Positions 49,192-60,495 of a DNA stretch of 64,000 bases are shown piece after piece; the first letter of the stretch is position 1; every line of letters begins with the position of its first letter. This DNA comes from G963702155 sp963702155 (GTDB taxonomy: Bacteria > Pseudomonadota > Alphaproteobacteria > Micavibrionales > Micavibrionaceae). The notes beneath the pieces are model-generated. The model was not told the DNA's origin. It made no database searches and saw only the letters and a list, made by a program, of their open reading frames with translations. Position numbers and translations under genes: made by a program. The DNA is taken from assembly GCA_963702155.1 (NCBI GenBank), contig OY969717.1, forward strand, positions 868,001 to 932,000, given 5' to 3'.

Positions 49192-49850
49192 ACAACCTCT
49201 TTCTTTTTTTCACGCCAACCATGTTCAGGTTTGGTGCCTTTTTCATCACCAGGCAGTTGGACGTCGGTCATACCTTCCCAAGGGCTAAGATTATCAAAGT
49301 TACGGAAATCTTGTGTCAATTGAACAGGCTCATATACAACACGCTTTAGCTCTTCGTCATATCGCAGCTCTACATAGCCAGTAAGCGGAAAATCCTTGCG
49401 TTGCGGATGTCCTTCAAAACCATAATCTGTCAAAATACGGCGTAAATCCTTATGTCCATCAAACATAACTCCATACATATCCCAGACTTCTCGTTCAAAC
49501 CATCCGGCCGAGCTATACACAACGGTTGCAGTAGGAACAAGCTGATTTTCTTCTGTGTAAAGTTTGACCCGAATACGATGGTTATGACGCAAGGATAATA
49601 AGTTATAAACAACCTCAAAACGTCCACTATCCGGCTCACCCACACGTTCTGGATAATCAACCGCTGTCACATCCAATAGAATTTCAAAGTCGCATTCTTT
49701 GTCATCTTTCAAAAAATTTAAAACGTCTTGAATACCTTCACGCAAAACATAGACAACAAGCTCATCCTTCGCAAAATCATAGCGTATGACTTGAGATGGC
49801 ATTTTTTCTAAAATATATTCGGCAAGATCTTGTAAAGCTTCATCGGGCAA
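49188..49850 (-). CDS. nuoC: NuoC, complex I subunit C
   Basis: The 30-kDa peripheral-arm subunit, 220 residues. It carries ERVGEPDSGRFEVVYNLLS and WFEREVWDMYGVMFDGHKDL, then RILTDYGFEGHPQRKDFPLT. The start is TTG at 49850, overlapping the nuoB end by 11 bases; no in-frame ATG lies close by. Confidence 0.94.
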   Translation of the reverse strand: MPDEALQDLAEYILEKMPSQVIRYDFAKDELVVYVLREGIQDVLNFLKDDKECDFEILLDVTAVDYPERVGEPDSGRFEVVYNLLSLRHNHRIRVKLYTEENQLVPTATVVYSSAGWFEREVWDMYGVMFDGHKDLRRILTDYGFEGHPQRKDFPLTGYVELRYDEELKRVVYEPVQLTQDFRNFDNLSPWEGMTDVQLPGDEKGTKPEHGWREKKKEVV

Positions 49851-50416
49851 TGCGAGTATCTTCCCGTTGAATTTTCTTCTGCAGTTGTAATAGACCGTAA
49901 ACTAGCGCCTCTGCCGTAGGTGGACACCCCGGCACATAAATATCAACTGGTACAATGCGGTCACAGCCACGCACAACAGAATACGAATAATGATAATACC
50001 CACCGCCATTGGCGCATGACCCCATAGAAACAACCCAACGCGGCTCCGGCATTTGATCATAAACTTTGCGAAGCGCAGGCGCCATTTTGTTAGTTAATGT
50101 TCCCGCCACAATCATCACATCGGATTGACGCGGAGATGGACGCGGAATAATACCAAAACGGTCTAGATCATATCGGCTCATATACGCGTGAATCATTTCC
50201 AACCGCGCAGCACGCCAAACCAAATGTCATCGGCCACAGCGACCCTGTACGCGCCCAATCAAAAAGATTATCCGCCGAGGTCAATAAAAAACCTTTTTCC
50301 TGAACAGTCTTGGAAATCGCCGCCGGCACAACATTTTGCTCTTCTGGCGGCGGCACCGATACACCTGTTTTGAAATTATAGGAAGGCGCCTTTACAACTT
50401 TGCGATCATGACCCAT
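49840..50416 (-). CDS. nuoB: NuoB, complex I subunit B, one frameshift
   Basis: The N2 iron-sulfur subunit, 191 residues when repaired. SLWPMTFGLACCAVE carries the tandem Cys; GSCANGGGYYHYSYSVVRG and VPGCPPTAEALVYG hold the other ligands. The frame breaks near 50200 where one extra G follows GLACCAVG; removing it gives CAVEMIHAYMSRYDLDR. It starts 7 bases after the nuoA stop. Confidence 0.92.
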
Positions 50417-50423
50417 AAATCAC

Positions 50424-50794
50424 TTATTCCCAATCAAGGGCTCCTTTTTTCCACTCGTATATAAAACCAACCGTCAAAATTCCTAAAAAGACCATCATCG
50501 ACCAAAAACCGAACATACCGATCTCTTTAAGAGAAATAGCCCACGGAAACAAAAACGCAATCTCGAGATCAAAAATAATAAAAAGCAACGTAACCAGATA
50601 AAACCGAACATCAAATTTATGCGCGAATCCGTAAAAGCATCAAACCCACACTCATATGCCGAGTTTTTCTCGGGATCAGGGTTTTGTCGCGCCATTAACA
50701 ATGACCCAATAACCGCGGCACTCGCAATCACTAACGCGATAACGATAAACATCAAAATAGGCAAATAATTAATAAGAAAGTCGCCGGAGGCCAT
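50424..50794 (-). CDS. nuoA: NuoA, complex I subunit A, one frameshift
   Basis: A complex I membrane subunit, about 123 residues, the first gene of the nuo cluster. The first 55 residues (to ECGFDAFTDSRI) are in one frame. Adding one A to the AAA run near 50623 gives KFDVRFYLVTLLFIIFDLE, the conserved second helix, and continues to WKKGALDWE and the stop at 50424. Confidence 0.9.
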
Positions 50795-50984
50795 AATGGA
50801 TCTTGGTTTTTTATACTGTTATATTCTGATTTTGTTTTATCATCTGATACAATGAATGAAAAGCATTTATACAATAGAAAAAGAATTTATTAAACATCAA
50901 ACCTTATAAGCATTGCTATAATGATTTATTTTTGTCACCATAATTATGAGTTACCCTTAAAAACAATAAATCTAAAGTATATAT

Positions 50985-51596
50985 ATGAACAGTAGCACGC
51001 TCAGCCTGACCGGCATTATTCTCGCACTTATTGGGGTAACCATATCCACTATTAATAACGCCATGGCGAGCCCAGATTTATATATGTCTTATGCGGGCGC
51101 AGGCCTAACCAGCTTGGGATTACTATGCTTTATTCCGGGCATACTATGGACGTTTGTGATCATACTCGTTGGTGGCGACAATAATAAAAACAAACTTCAC
51201 CGTGATGAAGGAAATATAGCCGCAATGGCAATTATAAGAAGTATGATCGCCGTATCAATTGCTGATAATAAACTAGACGACAGAGAAACTGAGACAATCC
51301 TGAAAACATATGAACAACTGACTGGAAATCAAATAACATCAGAATATGTCGAAAACGGCGCGCAGGATATGCTTAAAAATAAAACAGATATTATAAGCGA
51401 GCTTTCAAACATAAGACACAGCTTAAACAAAACAGTAAAATCCCAGATCATAAAGGCATCATTGTATGTCTTAGTAGCAGATGGAAAAATCAATCAGTCG
51501 GAAGAAAGCAAACTGGAAGATATCTGTCACGGATTGGGTATATCTATGAGTGAATATAAAAATATAAAAAAACAAATTCTAGGCAAAAAAGCTTGA
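50985..51596 (+). CDS. TerB-like domain membrane protein
   Basis: A 203-residue protein. Two membrane helices (about 8-25 and 38-62) lie at the N-terminus. The rest is a helical TerB/DjlA-type domain with two acidic repeats, SIADNKLDDRETE and VADGKINQSEESK. TerB-like domains occur in envelope stress and metal resistance proteins. No partner gene identifies a role here. It is divergent from nuoA with a 190-base gap and converges on the next gene. Confidence 0.65.
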   Translation: MNSSTLSLTGIILALIGVTISTINNAMASPDLYMSYAGAGLTSLGLLCFIPGILWTFVIILVGGDNNKNKLHRDEGNIAAMAIIRSMIAVSIADNKLDDRETETILKTYEQLTGNQITSEYVENGAQDMLKNKTDIISELSNIRHSLNKTVKSQIIKASLYVLVADGKINQSEESKLEDICHGLGISMSEYKNIKKQILGKKA

Positions 51597-51597
51597 A

Positions 51598-52089
51598 TTA
51601 AAACTTTTTCAAACCTTCATTTATAGACTGGCACCTTTCATCATTACTAAGACACAAAACAGCCCCTACAAGTATTTGATACTGGTTTTGATCCGGTATC
51701 AATTTTGAACGCTCCGCAACATCAACAATAGAGTTAGCGCATTCTACAAATGCGCTTTTCATTGCATATGCTGGAACATCACGCTCCATTGCTGCTGTAG
51801 ATGCGGCACATGTTTGTTTTAATGTCTCGGCAGAGGCCTCTTGATTATTTTCTTTGAGCATCGCACCATAATTTGAAACCATAATATAGTTTGATGCTGA
51901 GACGGCCTTCAGACAATCCTGCCCCTCCCATCCATCAAGACAAGCCACTGAAACAGTTTTCACATTTCTAAGCTCCACACCACTTAAAGCATCTTGCGCA
52001 AAAACAGAACCGACAGAAAACAAAAGAAATAGTGCAACAAAGCTGAAAGTCACACGAATGCGGGTGATAAGGAAAGAATTATAGAGCAT
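51598..52089 (-). CDS. Unknown periplasmic Cys-containing protein
   Basis: A 163-residue protein that I do not recognise. It has a signal peptide (cut after VFA at 31). The mature part carries six cysteines (SVACLDGWEGQDCL, KQTCAAS, VECANS, VLCLSNDERCQS), likely forming three disulfides in the periplasm. It is mostly helical. It converges on the TerB-like gene with a one-base gap and no visible terminator. Confidence 0.6.
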   Translation of the reverse strand: MLYNSFLITRIRVTFSFVALFLLFSVGSVFAQDALSGVELRNVKTVSVACLDGWEGQDCLKAVSASNYIMVSNYGAMLKENNQEASAETLKQTCAASTAAMERDVPAYAMKSAFVECANSIVDVAERSKLIPDQNQYQILVGAVLCLSNDERCQSINEGLKKF

Positions 52090-52192
52090 CTCGATACTTT
52101 CTTTTATGGAATAAATATAATTACAAACATCGGCAAACCAAAAACAGTTCCCAAGACTATAAATATATCACAAATGGAGGATAAAAATAAAA

Positions 52193-52269
<77 letters not shown>

Positions 52270-52349
52270 GAAAGCGTGAAAAAGTAACTATCAGGTAATG
52301 CGCCCATCTGTCAACGGCATTTTTGAATTTTCTCTAATATTTTTATGCA

Positions 52350-53469
52350 TTATGCTGCAAGCAACGTTTCAGAATCATGGAAATCAAGATTAAGAGAGCG
52401 CGCTACACCCTCATGTGTAATCTTGCCTCACACACATTAAGTCCCGCCATAAAGTTAGGGTCACTTGTAAGCGCCGCCTGCCAGCCTTCATCGGCTAATT
52501 TCAAGGCATAAGGCAAAACCGAATGATTAAGCGCCAAGGCGGACGTTAACGGTACAGCGCCTGGCATATTCGCCACGCAATAATGTACGACATCATCAAT
52601 CGTATAAACCGGCTCATCATGGGTCGTAGCTTTGCTCGTTTCAAAACAACCACCTTGATCGATAGCAATATCAACCATAACAGTGCCAGGAATCATGGTT
52701 TTGAGCATATCTTTCGAAACCAGTCGCGGTGCGGATGCGCCCGGTATTAAAACAGCACCAATCAGTAAATCAGATTCTTGTGAATATTTTTCAATAACAC
52801 TCGCACTCGAATAAACAATATTGGCGCGCCCGTGAAAGTAATCATCCAGATATCGCATACGCGCATTGGATTTTTCTAATATCGTAACATTTGCCCCCAA
52901 TCCGGTTGCCATTTGCGCCGCATGAAAACCTGCAGTGCCGCCCCCGATAATTAAAACTTTGGCAGGCTTAACACCTGGAACACCGCCAATTAAACGCCCT
53001 GTACCGCCCTGATGCTTTTGCAAATAAAAGGCACCCACTTGAACAGATAAACGCCCTGCAATCTCGCTCATAGGCTCTAAAAGAGGGAACACTACCCATC
53101 ACGACCCGCAACCGTTTCATAGGCAATCGCAACCGCGCCCGAATCCATTAGCCCTTGCGCTTGCGCCGGATCAGCCGCCAGATGCAGGTATGTAAACAAA
53201 ACTTGGCCTTCACGAAGCATTTTACATTCATTAGCTTGCGGCTCTTTTACTTTAATAATCATATCTGCACGTGCAAAAACGTCTTCGGCGCTGCTTACAA
53301 TCTCGGCGCCGGCTTTTCTATAAATTTCATCGGTAAAATTAATGGCAGAGCCCGCTCCACTTTCAATAATAACGCTATGACCATGCTGGACAAATTCCTG
53401 AACCGAAGATGGCACAAGGCCAACGCGGTATTCTAATGTTTTAATTTCCTTTGGAACCCCGATGAGCAT
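52350..53469 (-). CDS. ald: Ald, alanine dehydrogenase, two frameshifts
   Basis: Ald interconverts alanine and pyruvate plus ammonia with NAD. Repaired it has about 373 residues: MLIGVPKEIKTLEYRVGLVP at the start, AIAYETVAGRDG, then EPMSEIAGRLSVQVGA, the NAD site VLIIGGGTAGFHAAQMA and a C-terminus SLNLDFHDSETLLAA. Breaks lie near 53095 and 52430 (one missing G). The ATG at 53469 has AAGGA 7 bases before it. It is 22 bases after gabD. Confidence 0.92.
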
Positions 53470-53491
53470 AACTTTATCCTTAATTATTTTA

Positions 53492-54951
53492 TTATTTTTT
53501 AAGCCCCGACATAAGTACGTATTTAATATTGATGTACTCATCTAACCCGTATTTGGAGCCTTCACGCCCCAAACCGGATTCTTTTACGCCGCCAAAAGGA
53601 GCAACCGGCGTCGATAAAAGGCCGCGATTAACTGCAACCATGCCGTAGTCAAGTGCTTCAGCAACACGCCACACACGTACCAAATCATTAGCATAAAAAT
53701 ACGATGCCAAACCATAGCGCGTATCATTAGCCATTTCAATAACTTGTTGGGTATTATTAAATCGAAATAAAGGCGCAACAGGACCAAATGTTTCTTCTGA
53801 AGCAATCTTCATATCTTGTGTGACATTTTTCAAAACGGTCGGCTGGAAGAACGTACCGCCCAAATCATGGGGCTTTCCACCTATTAAGACCTCCGCACCT
53901 TTGGAAAGTGCATCCGCAATATGATCTTGCACCTTTCAAAACCATCTTGATCAATAAGCGGACCAACGTCCATATCGCCATCTAAACCATTGCCAACTTT
54001 AAGAGATTTAACTTTATCAACAAGCTTGTCTGCAAATTCATCGTAGATGTCATCATGAACATAAATCCGGTTTGCGCATACACAAGTCTGACCTGTATTC
54101 CGAAATTTGCAAGGGATTGTTCCCTCAACGGCGGCGTCAATATCCGCATCATCAAAAATAATTAGCGGCGCATTGCCGCCAAGCTCAAGCGAAACACGCT
54201 TCATCGTACTGGCGCTTTGCTGCATAAGCGTTTTCCCCACAGCGGTAGAGCCTGTAAAAGACAGCTTCTTAACTATAGGGTTTTCTGTGAGCTCTTTTCC
54301 AATAGCTTTAGAATCTGTACCTGTAATAATATTCAAAACACCGCCAGGCACACCCGCTTCTTCAGCGAGCGCTGCCATCGCTAAGGCTGATAACGGTGTC
54401 GTAGAGGCAGGACGGCAAACAACCGTACACCCCGCCGCCAAAGCCGGCCCAACCTTACGGGCAATCATCGCAGATGGAAAATTCCATGGCGTTATCATTG
54501 CACAAACGCCGATCGGCTGCTTAATAACAATAATTCGTAAATCCTCGAACGGGCTTGGAATAACATCACCATATGCGCGCTTGGCCTCTTCGGCAAACCA
54601 TTCTAAAAATCCGGCAGTATACTCGATCTCACCCTTGGCTTCTTTTAAAGGCTTCCCCTGCTCACTCGTCATAATTATGGCCAGATCATCCGCGTGCTTT
54701 CGCGTCAAATCCGCCCAACTTCGCAAAATCTTGGATCGGTGATCCGCCGTAGTTTTCGACCAGCTTTGGAAGGCCTCATGCGCCGCGTCAATAGCGTGCT
54801 TAGCCTGATCAGCGCTACAATCTGATACAGATGCAATAACATCACCATTCGCCGGATTTTGAACATCAAATTTATTGCCGCTAACGGCGTCAACCCATTT
54901 TCCGTTAATATAAGACTTTGTTTTTAAAAGCGTTTTATTTTCAAGTTTCAT
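53492..54951 (-). CDS. gabD: GabD, NAD(P)-dependent succinate-semialdehyde dehydrogenase, one frameshift
   Basis: An aldehyde dehydrogenase of 486 residues when repaired, closest to GabD, which makes succinate from succinate semialdehyde. The catalytic residues are Glu256 (SLELGGNAP) and Cys290 (GQTCVCANR). The frame breaks near 53925 where one A is missing and resumes with VQDHIADALSKGAEV. At residue 180 an Arg (CRPAS) replaces the Lys common in this family. No gabT or other GABA gene is present; the next gene is ald. Confidence 0.88.
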
Positions 54952-54993
54952 ATTACAAAGATATAGAAAGTTAAAACCAAAAGTCGAGAAATT

Positions 54994-56238
54994 TTATTCT
55001 GCCGCTGCTACATTGTCACCAAAACGGTTTTGCACATACTTCTCGACAATACCTTGAAAATCCTTGGCAATATTATCTCCGCGCAACGTATGTGCCTTTT
55101 CCCCATCAATAAAAACGGGTGCAACAGGTGATTCGCCAGTTCCCGGCAAACTAATTCCGATATCCGCATGTTTACTCTCCCCTGGCCCATTTACAATACA
55201 GCCCATAACCGCGACTTTCATGGTTTCAACACCAGCATGCTGATCTTTCCATATCGGCATTTTAACATCCAGATACCTTTGAATCTCCTGTGCTAATTCT
55301 TGAAAATATGTGCTTGTGGTGCGTCCGCATCCTGGGCATGCACTCACCTCCGGCGCAAAAGAACGCAGGCCGAGCGCTTGTAAGATCTCCTGACAAACCT
55401 TGACCTCTAATGTCCGGTCACCACCGGGCTGGGGCGTTAGGGATGCACGAATTGTATCCCCTATCCCCTCGTTCAGCAAAATGCCCTCCGCCAATGCCGT
55501 CGCGACAATACCCTTTGATCCCATGCCGGCCTCTGTTAAACCTAAATGAAGTGCATAATCACTCCGCTGTGCCAAGGCACGGTAAACGGCGATCAAATCC
55601 TGAACACGGCTAACTTTAGCGGATAATACGATCTTGTTTTTATCAAGACCTATATCTTCCGCCTGCGCCGCACTTAGCAATGCTGATTGCACAATCGTTT
55701 CCCGCATAACCGCATCTGCCGCCCAAGGCTCGGATCGCTTAGCATTTTCATCCATAAGCCGTGTGGCTAAATCCTGATCCAATGACCCCCAATTGACCCC
55801 GATACGCACCGGCTTTTGATATTCAATAGCCTTTTCAATCATAATCTCAAATTGTTTATCCCGCTTTTTACCAAAACCAACATTACCCGGATTGATACGG
55901 TACTTGTCCAGCGCAGAGCACAAATCAGGATGATCACTAAGAAGCTTATGACCATTATAATGAAAGCACCCAACCAAAGGTACAGATAACCCTTCTCTAT
56001 CTAGCATTTCACGCGTTTTAATTAAACCAATGGCGGCATCATCATTATTGACCGTAACGCGAACAACTTCAGATCCGGCAAGATACAATGCCTTGATTTG
56101 CTCGAAAGACTTCACCGCATCCGCCGTATCGGTATTGGTCATCGACTGCACAACAACAGGCGCGCCACCGCCAATTTGTACATTACGGATCGTTACACTG
56201 GCTGTTTGATGACGCTTTAATTCAGGAAGAAAAACCAT
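54994..56238 (-). CDS. ispG: IspG, 4-hydroxy-3-methylbut-2-enyl diphosphate synthase
   Basis: IspG makes HMBPP from MEcPP in the MEP pathway. It has 414 residues. VRVTVNNDDAAIGLIKT lies in the TIM barrel and SACPGCGRTT and MGCIVNGPGESKHADIG hold the Cys ligands of the 4Fe-4S cluster. The frame is intact. A tRNA-Val lies upstream in the same direction. Confidence 0.96.
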   Translation of the reverse strand: MVFLPELKRHQTASVTIRNVQIGGGAPVVVQSMTNTDTADAVKSFEQIKALYLAGSEVVRVTVNNDDAAIGLIKTREMLDREGLSVPLVGCFHYNGHKLLSDHPDLCSALDKYRINPGNVGFGKKRDKQFEIMIEKAIEYQKPVRIGVNWGSLDQDLATRLMDENAKRSEPWAADAVMRETIVQSALLSAAQAEDIGLDKNKIVLSAKVSRVQDLIAVYRALAQRSDYALHLGLTEAGMGSKGIVATALAEGILLNEGIGDTIRASLTPQPGGDRTLEVKVCQEILQALGLRSFAPEVSACPGCGRTTSTYFQELAQEIQRYLDVKMPIWKDQHAGVETMKVAVMGCIVNGPGESKHADIGISLPGTGESPVAPVFIDGEKAHTLRGDNIAKDFQGIVEKYVQNRFGDNVAAAE

Positions 56239-56324
56239 AGAAAAATCCTTCGAATAAGATATGTCGTTCTTACGCGGTTTTTCTATATAAAGTCAAAAAA
56301 AATATGAGTATAAATAAATATAAA

Positions 56325-56400
56325 TGGTGGGTGATGACGGGCTCGAACCGCCGACCCTCTCGGTGTAAACGAGATGCTCTCCCAGCTGAGCTAATCACCC
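56325..56400 (-). tRNA. tRNA-Val (TAC)
   Basis: 76 bases with encoded CCA. The acceptor stem pairs GGGTGAT with ATCACCC. The anticodon loop TTTACAC gives TAC and GGTTCGAGCC marks the T arm. Confidence 0.97.
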
Positions 56401-56483
56401 ACATTTAAAAATGTGCAATACATCTGGAATTGGTATTACTAAAGACTTGGCAAAAAAAAATCAAGCCTTAAAACAGCAATAAA

Positions 56484-56513
56484 AACAAAAAACCGGCCAT
56501 AAAAAGCCGGTTT
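56484..56513 (-). terminator. Intrinsic terminator after hupB
   Basis: On the minus strand AAACCGGC pairs with GCCGGTTT around an 8-base loop, followed by a T-rich tail. It starts 24 bases after the hupB stop. Confidence 0.85.
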
Positions 56514-56536
56514 TCATTAATTGTATAAGAAAAAAA

Positions 56537-56821
56537 TTATTTCTTCTTACCGTTAACAGCTTCTTTAAGCTCTTTACCGGCTTTGAATTTAGGCTGCTTT
56601 GATGCAGGAATTTTTATAGGCTCGCCTGTGCGTGGGTTACGGCCAGTCGTTGCAGCGCGCTGTGCTACAGAAAAAGTACCAAAACCAACGAGACGAACGT
56701 CGTCGCCTTTTTTCAAGCTACCCTTAATAGCAGACATCACAGCATCAACAGCTTCAGCAGCCTTTGATTTGGAAATATCGGCGTGATCCGCAACCTGTGC
56801 GACAAGATCTTGTTTGTTCAT
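56537..56821 (-). CDS. hupB: HU-family DNA-binding protein
   Basis: A 94-residue histone-like nucleoid protein. MNKQDLVAQVADHADISKSK starts the dimer domain, VRLVGFGTFSVAQRAATTGR and NPRTGEPIKIPASKQPKF form the DNA-binding arm. lon precedes it by 173 bases, the common alphaproteobacterial order, and it has its own terminator. Confidence 0.97.
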   Translation of the reverse strand: MNKQDLVAQVADHADISKSKAAEAVDAVMSAIKGSLKKGDDVRLVGFGTFSVAQRAATTGRNPRTGEPIKIPASKQPKFKAGKELKEAVNGKKK

Positions 56822-56994
56822 AATGAACCCCTTTCATCTTACATAAGATTAAATAAAGAACGATTTGCACGTAATGATACAAACCGGATAATGCTAAACG
56901 AATACTCTTAAAACCCATTGAAGAACAAGTGTCACCAAAGGTTCTAAGATAATTCCATCTATGCCTATGATTAAAAACCCTAAAAACGTTCAAG

Positions 56995-59414
56995 TCAATG
57001 ACGAATTATGCCTTCGCCCTTATTTTCTGCAGTTTTTGAAGGAATTGGGGGTATTTTTCCATCAGAATCGGATTCCAAAGGCTTTGGCAAGGATGTTAAC
57101 GCATGTGAAAGCACCTGATCAATTGTTCGAACCGGTATAATTTCGATTCCCTTAATCACGTTTGCGGGAATATCTGCCAGATCTTTCTCGTTATCTTGCG
57201 GGATCAAAACTTTGGTAATACCGCCGCGAAGCGCCGCAAGCATTTTTTCTTTCAAGCCGCCGATCGCCGTCACATTACCGCGCAGATTTACCTCACCCGT
57301 CATTGCAATATCACGGTGAACAGGAATACTCGATAAAGATGACAAAATCGCCGTCACCATAGCAGCTCCCGCAGAAGGGCCATCTTTAGGCGTTGCGCCT
57401 TCTGGAACATGAACGTGAACCTGACATTCTTTAAGCTTCTCATAATCAATGCCATATTGCGCAGCGCGAGATTTAACCAACATTTCGGCAACGGTTACCG
57501 ATTCTTTCATGACTTCTTTAATATTACCGGTTGTTGAAACTTTCCCGTCTTTACCTGGCATCGTAACCGCTTCGATAGAAAGCAAATCTCCACCGGATTC
57601 GGTGTACGCCAAACCATTAACCACACCAATACGGTTATGATCTTCGATTTCACCAAAACGGAATTTCTTAATACCGGCATATTTTCCTAGATTACGCGGC
57701 GTAATAAAGATTTTTTCCTTACTGGTCATAAGAATTTCTTTAATCACTTTACGGCAAAGATTAGCCACTTCACGCTCTAGATTACGCACACCGGCTTCAC
57801 GTGTATAAAAACGAATCAAATCGCGAATCGCATTATCACTTAAACGGAACTCGCCCTTTTTAAGCCCAGCCGCATCCATTTGTTTTGTCAGCAAATGTCG
57901 TTTTACAATTTCAAGCTTTTCATCTTCCGTATAGCCTGACAAACGAATCAGCTCCATTCGGTCAAGCAAAGGCCTCGGCATAGTTCTGCACACTATTTGA
58001 CGTACACACAAACATCACATCTGATAGATCATAATCAATCTCTAGGTAATGATCCTGAAATGTAGAATTCTGCTCTGGGTCAAGAACTTCCAAAAGCGCA
58101 GAGCTGGGATCACCGCGCCAGTCATTGCCTAACTTATCAATTTCATCCAGTAAAAACAGCGGGTTTATAGTCTTCGCCTTTTTCATGCCTTGAATAACTT
58201 TACCCGGCATGGCGCCGATATATGTACGTCTGTGACCACGAATCTCGCTTTCATCCCGCACACCGCCTAGCGACATACGCACAAAATTACGATTGGTCGC
58301 CCTGGCAATAGACTGCCCCAAGTGATGTCTTACCCACACCAGGCGGGCCCACAAGACATAGAATCGGTCCTTTAACTTTATTCGTACGCTGCTGAACGGC
58401 CAGATACTCTAAAATACGCTCTTTGACTTTTTCTAAACCATAATGGTCAGTATCCAAGATTTTCTTTGCATCCTTGATATCGGATTTTACTTCTGTAGTT
58501 TCATGCCAAGGCGTATTAACAATCCAGTCCAAATAATTCCGGACAACTGTTGCTTCCGCTGACATCGGACTCATCTGCTTCAATTTCTTAAGCTCGGCCT
58601 GTGCGCGCTCCATTGCCTCTTTGGGAAGCTTGGCTTCTTCAATTTTAGTTTCTAACTCTGAAAGCTCGCCTCCGCCGCCATCTTCACCATCTCCAAGCTC
58701 TTTTTGAATAGCCTTCATCTGCTCATTCAAGTAATACTCTCGTTGGGTTTTTTCCATCTGGCGTTTTACACGCCCGCGAATACGCTTTTCAACTTGTAAA
58801 ACGCCGATCTCGCCTTCCATAAAGGCATAAATTTTTTCAAGCCGCTCCTCAGTAGATGCAATTTCTAACAACTCCTGCTTTTGATCAATTTTAAGCGCCA
58901 AATGTGATACAACCGTATCCGCCATTTTGGAAGATTCATCAATTTGATTAACCGAAACGATTACTTCTGGTGGGATTTTCTTATTAAGCTTCACATATTG
59001 CTCAAATTGGGTCATAACTGCGCGCGCCAACGCATCCAGATCATCATCAATAACGGTTGGATCCACAATCTCTGAGACAGTCGCTTGTAAATAGGTCTCA
59101 TCTTCACTAAATGCGTCGACTTTAACGCGCGCGCCGCCCTCAACAAGAACTTTGACCGTGCCGTCCGGAAGCTTTAAAAGCTGTAAAATTGAGCCAACAA
59201 CACCAACTTCGTATAAATCTTTAGCATCCGGATCATCTTCAGAAGGCGATTTTTGTGTAAGAAGAAGAATTTGCTTATCTTCTCGCATGACATGCTCCAA
59301 AGCTTCGACGGATTTTTCACGCCCGACAAAAAGCGGTACAATCATATGCGGAAATACTACAATATCACGAAGCGGTAAAACTGCATATACAGTTGAAGTA
59401 GACGAAGCAGCCAT
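56995..59414 (-). CDS. lon: Lon, ATP-dependent protease, two frameshifts
   Basis: Lon degrades misfolded and regulatory proteins. Repaired it has 805 residues: N-terminal substrate domain (LPLRDIVVFPHMIVPLFVGR), coiled region, Walker A GPPGVGKTSLGQSIARA, Walker B LFLLDEIDKLG, then the protease domain with GPSAGAAM (Ser) and GGLKEKMLAALRGG (Lys). Breaks lie near 58312 (GGGG for GGG) and near 57985 (one extra T before MPRPLLDRMELI). In most Alphaproteobacteria clpX lies between clpP and lon; it is absent here. Confidence 0.93.
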
Positions 59415-59662
59415 GAGGTTTTCCTTTGTTATTCTACATTTTTTACGGATTGAAATGAAAAACAGATCAAAATAAAATCGTAAATTTTCTTTTAATATTA
59501 AAGATACGCTTTTAAAGATATGCGCTTTATTTTTTTTTAAACAAGAGAAACCGCATCTTAAAACTAAAATATCTTAAGCACGAAAAACATATCACGCTTA
59601 AAATAATAATATTTAATTTTACGCTGTAAAACCTTACTGAAACCTTAGGATATTAATAAAAT

Positions 59663-60310
59663 TTAAGATTTTTTATCATCATTTTTTTCAGTTTCTGTAT
59701 GCGCTTCTACAACGTGATCAATCAGACCAAACTTTTTAGCTTCTTCTGCACTCATGAAGTTATCCCGCTCCATAGCCTTTTCAATAGCGGCTAGTTTCTG
59801 TCCTGTATGCTTCACATATATTTCATTCAAAGCTTGACGCAACCGCAGGATTTCCTTTGCTTGAATTTCAATATCTGTCGCCTGTCCGCGCGCACCGCCA
59901 CTTGGCTGATGAACCATAATCCTTGCATTTGGCAATGCGTAACGTTTACCTTCTGCTCCGGCAGCCAAAAGCAATGACCCCATAGAGGCCGCCTGTCCAA
60001 TACATACGGTTGATACTTCGGGCTTTATATATAACATTGTGTCATACATCGCCAAGCCGGAGGTAACAACGCCGCCGGGTGAATTGATATAAAACGAAAT
60101 TTCTTTCTTTGGATTTTCTGATTCCAAAAACAAAAGTTGCGCGCATATCAAACTGGAAACATAATCATTAACCTCACCGGTTAAAAAGATAATACGCTCC
60201 TTTAGCAAACGCGAATATATATCAAAAGCACGCTCCCCGCGATTTGTCTGCTCAATAACGGTTGGAACAAGTGTATTCATAAAGGTTTCCATCGGATCAC
60301 GCTCAGTCAT
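59663..60310 (-). CDS. clpP: ClpP, ATP-dependent Clp protease proteolytic subunit
   Basis: The serine peptidase of the Clp system, 215 residues. Ser109 (GQAASMGS), His134 (MVHQPSGGARGQ) and Asp183 (ERDNFMS) form the triad. The last 10 residues are a charged tail. The expected partner clpX does not follow; 248 bases of AT-rich sequence lie before lon, including an imperfect tandem repeat (AAAGATACGCTTT, AAAGATATGCGCTTT at 59500-59528). Confidence 0.97.
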   Translation of the reverse strand: MTERDPMETFMNTLVPTVIEQTNRGERAFDIYSRLLKERIIFLTGEVNDYVSSLICAQLLFLESENPKKEISFYINSPGGVVTSGLAMYDTMLYIKPEVSTVCIGQAASMGSLLLAAGAEGKRYALPNARIMVHQPSGGARGQATDIEIQAKEILRLRQALNEIYVKHTGQKLAAIEKAMERDNFMSAEEAKKFGLIDHVVEAHTETEKNDDKKS

Positions 60311-60418
60311 GTTTTCTCTATCTTCTTTGTTGGTTGGTTTAAAAATTGAATCTATAAATCTTGAGATGCTTATTAAAGCTAAGATATTACCTTATATTCA
60401 AAAGGCAAATACAAATAA

Positions 60419-60440
60419 ACCGTACCTCAACGGATACGGT
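60419..60440 (-). terminator. Hairpin between tig and clpP
   Basis: ACCGTA pairs with TACGGT around a 10-base loop; TTTATTTG follows on the minus strand. A weak terminator or an RNA element in the 185-base gap before clpP. Confidence 0.35.
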
Positions 60441-60495
60441 CTATTCAAGTGCGATTGCACATTAAATTTATTTTTTAAACGAAATACGCGAGGAA

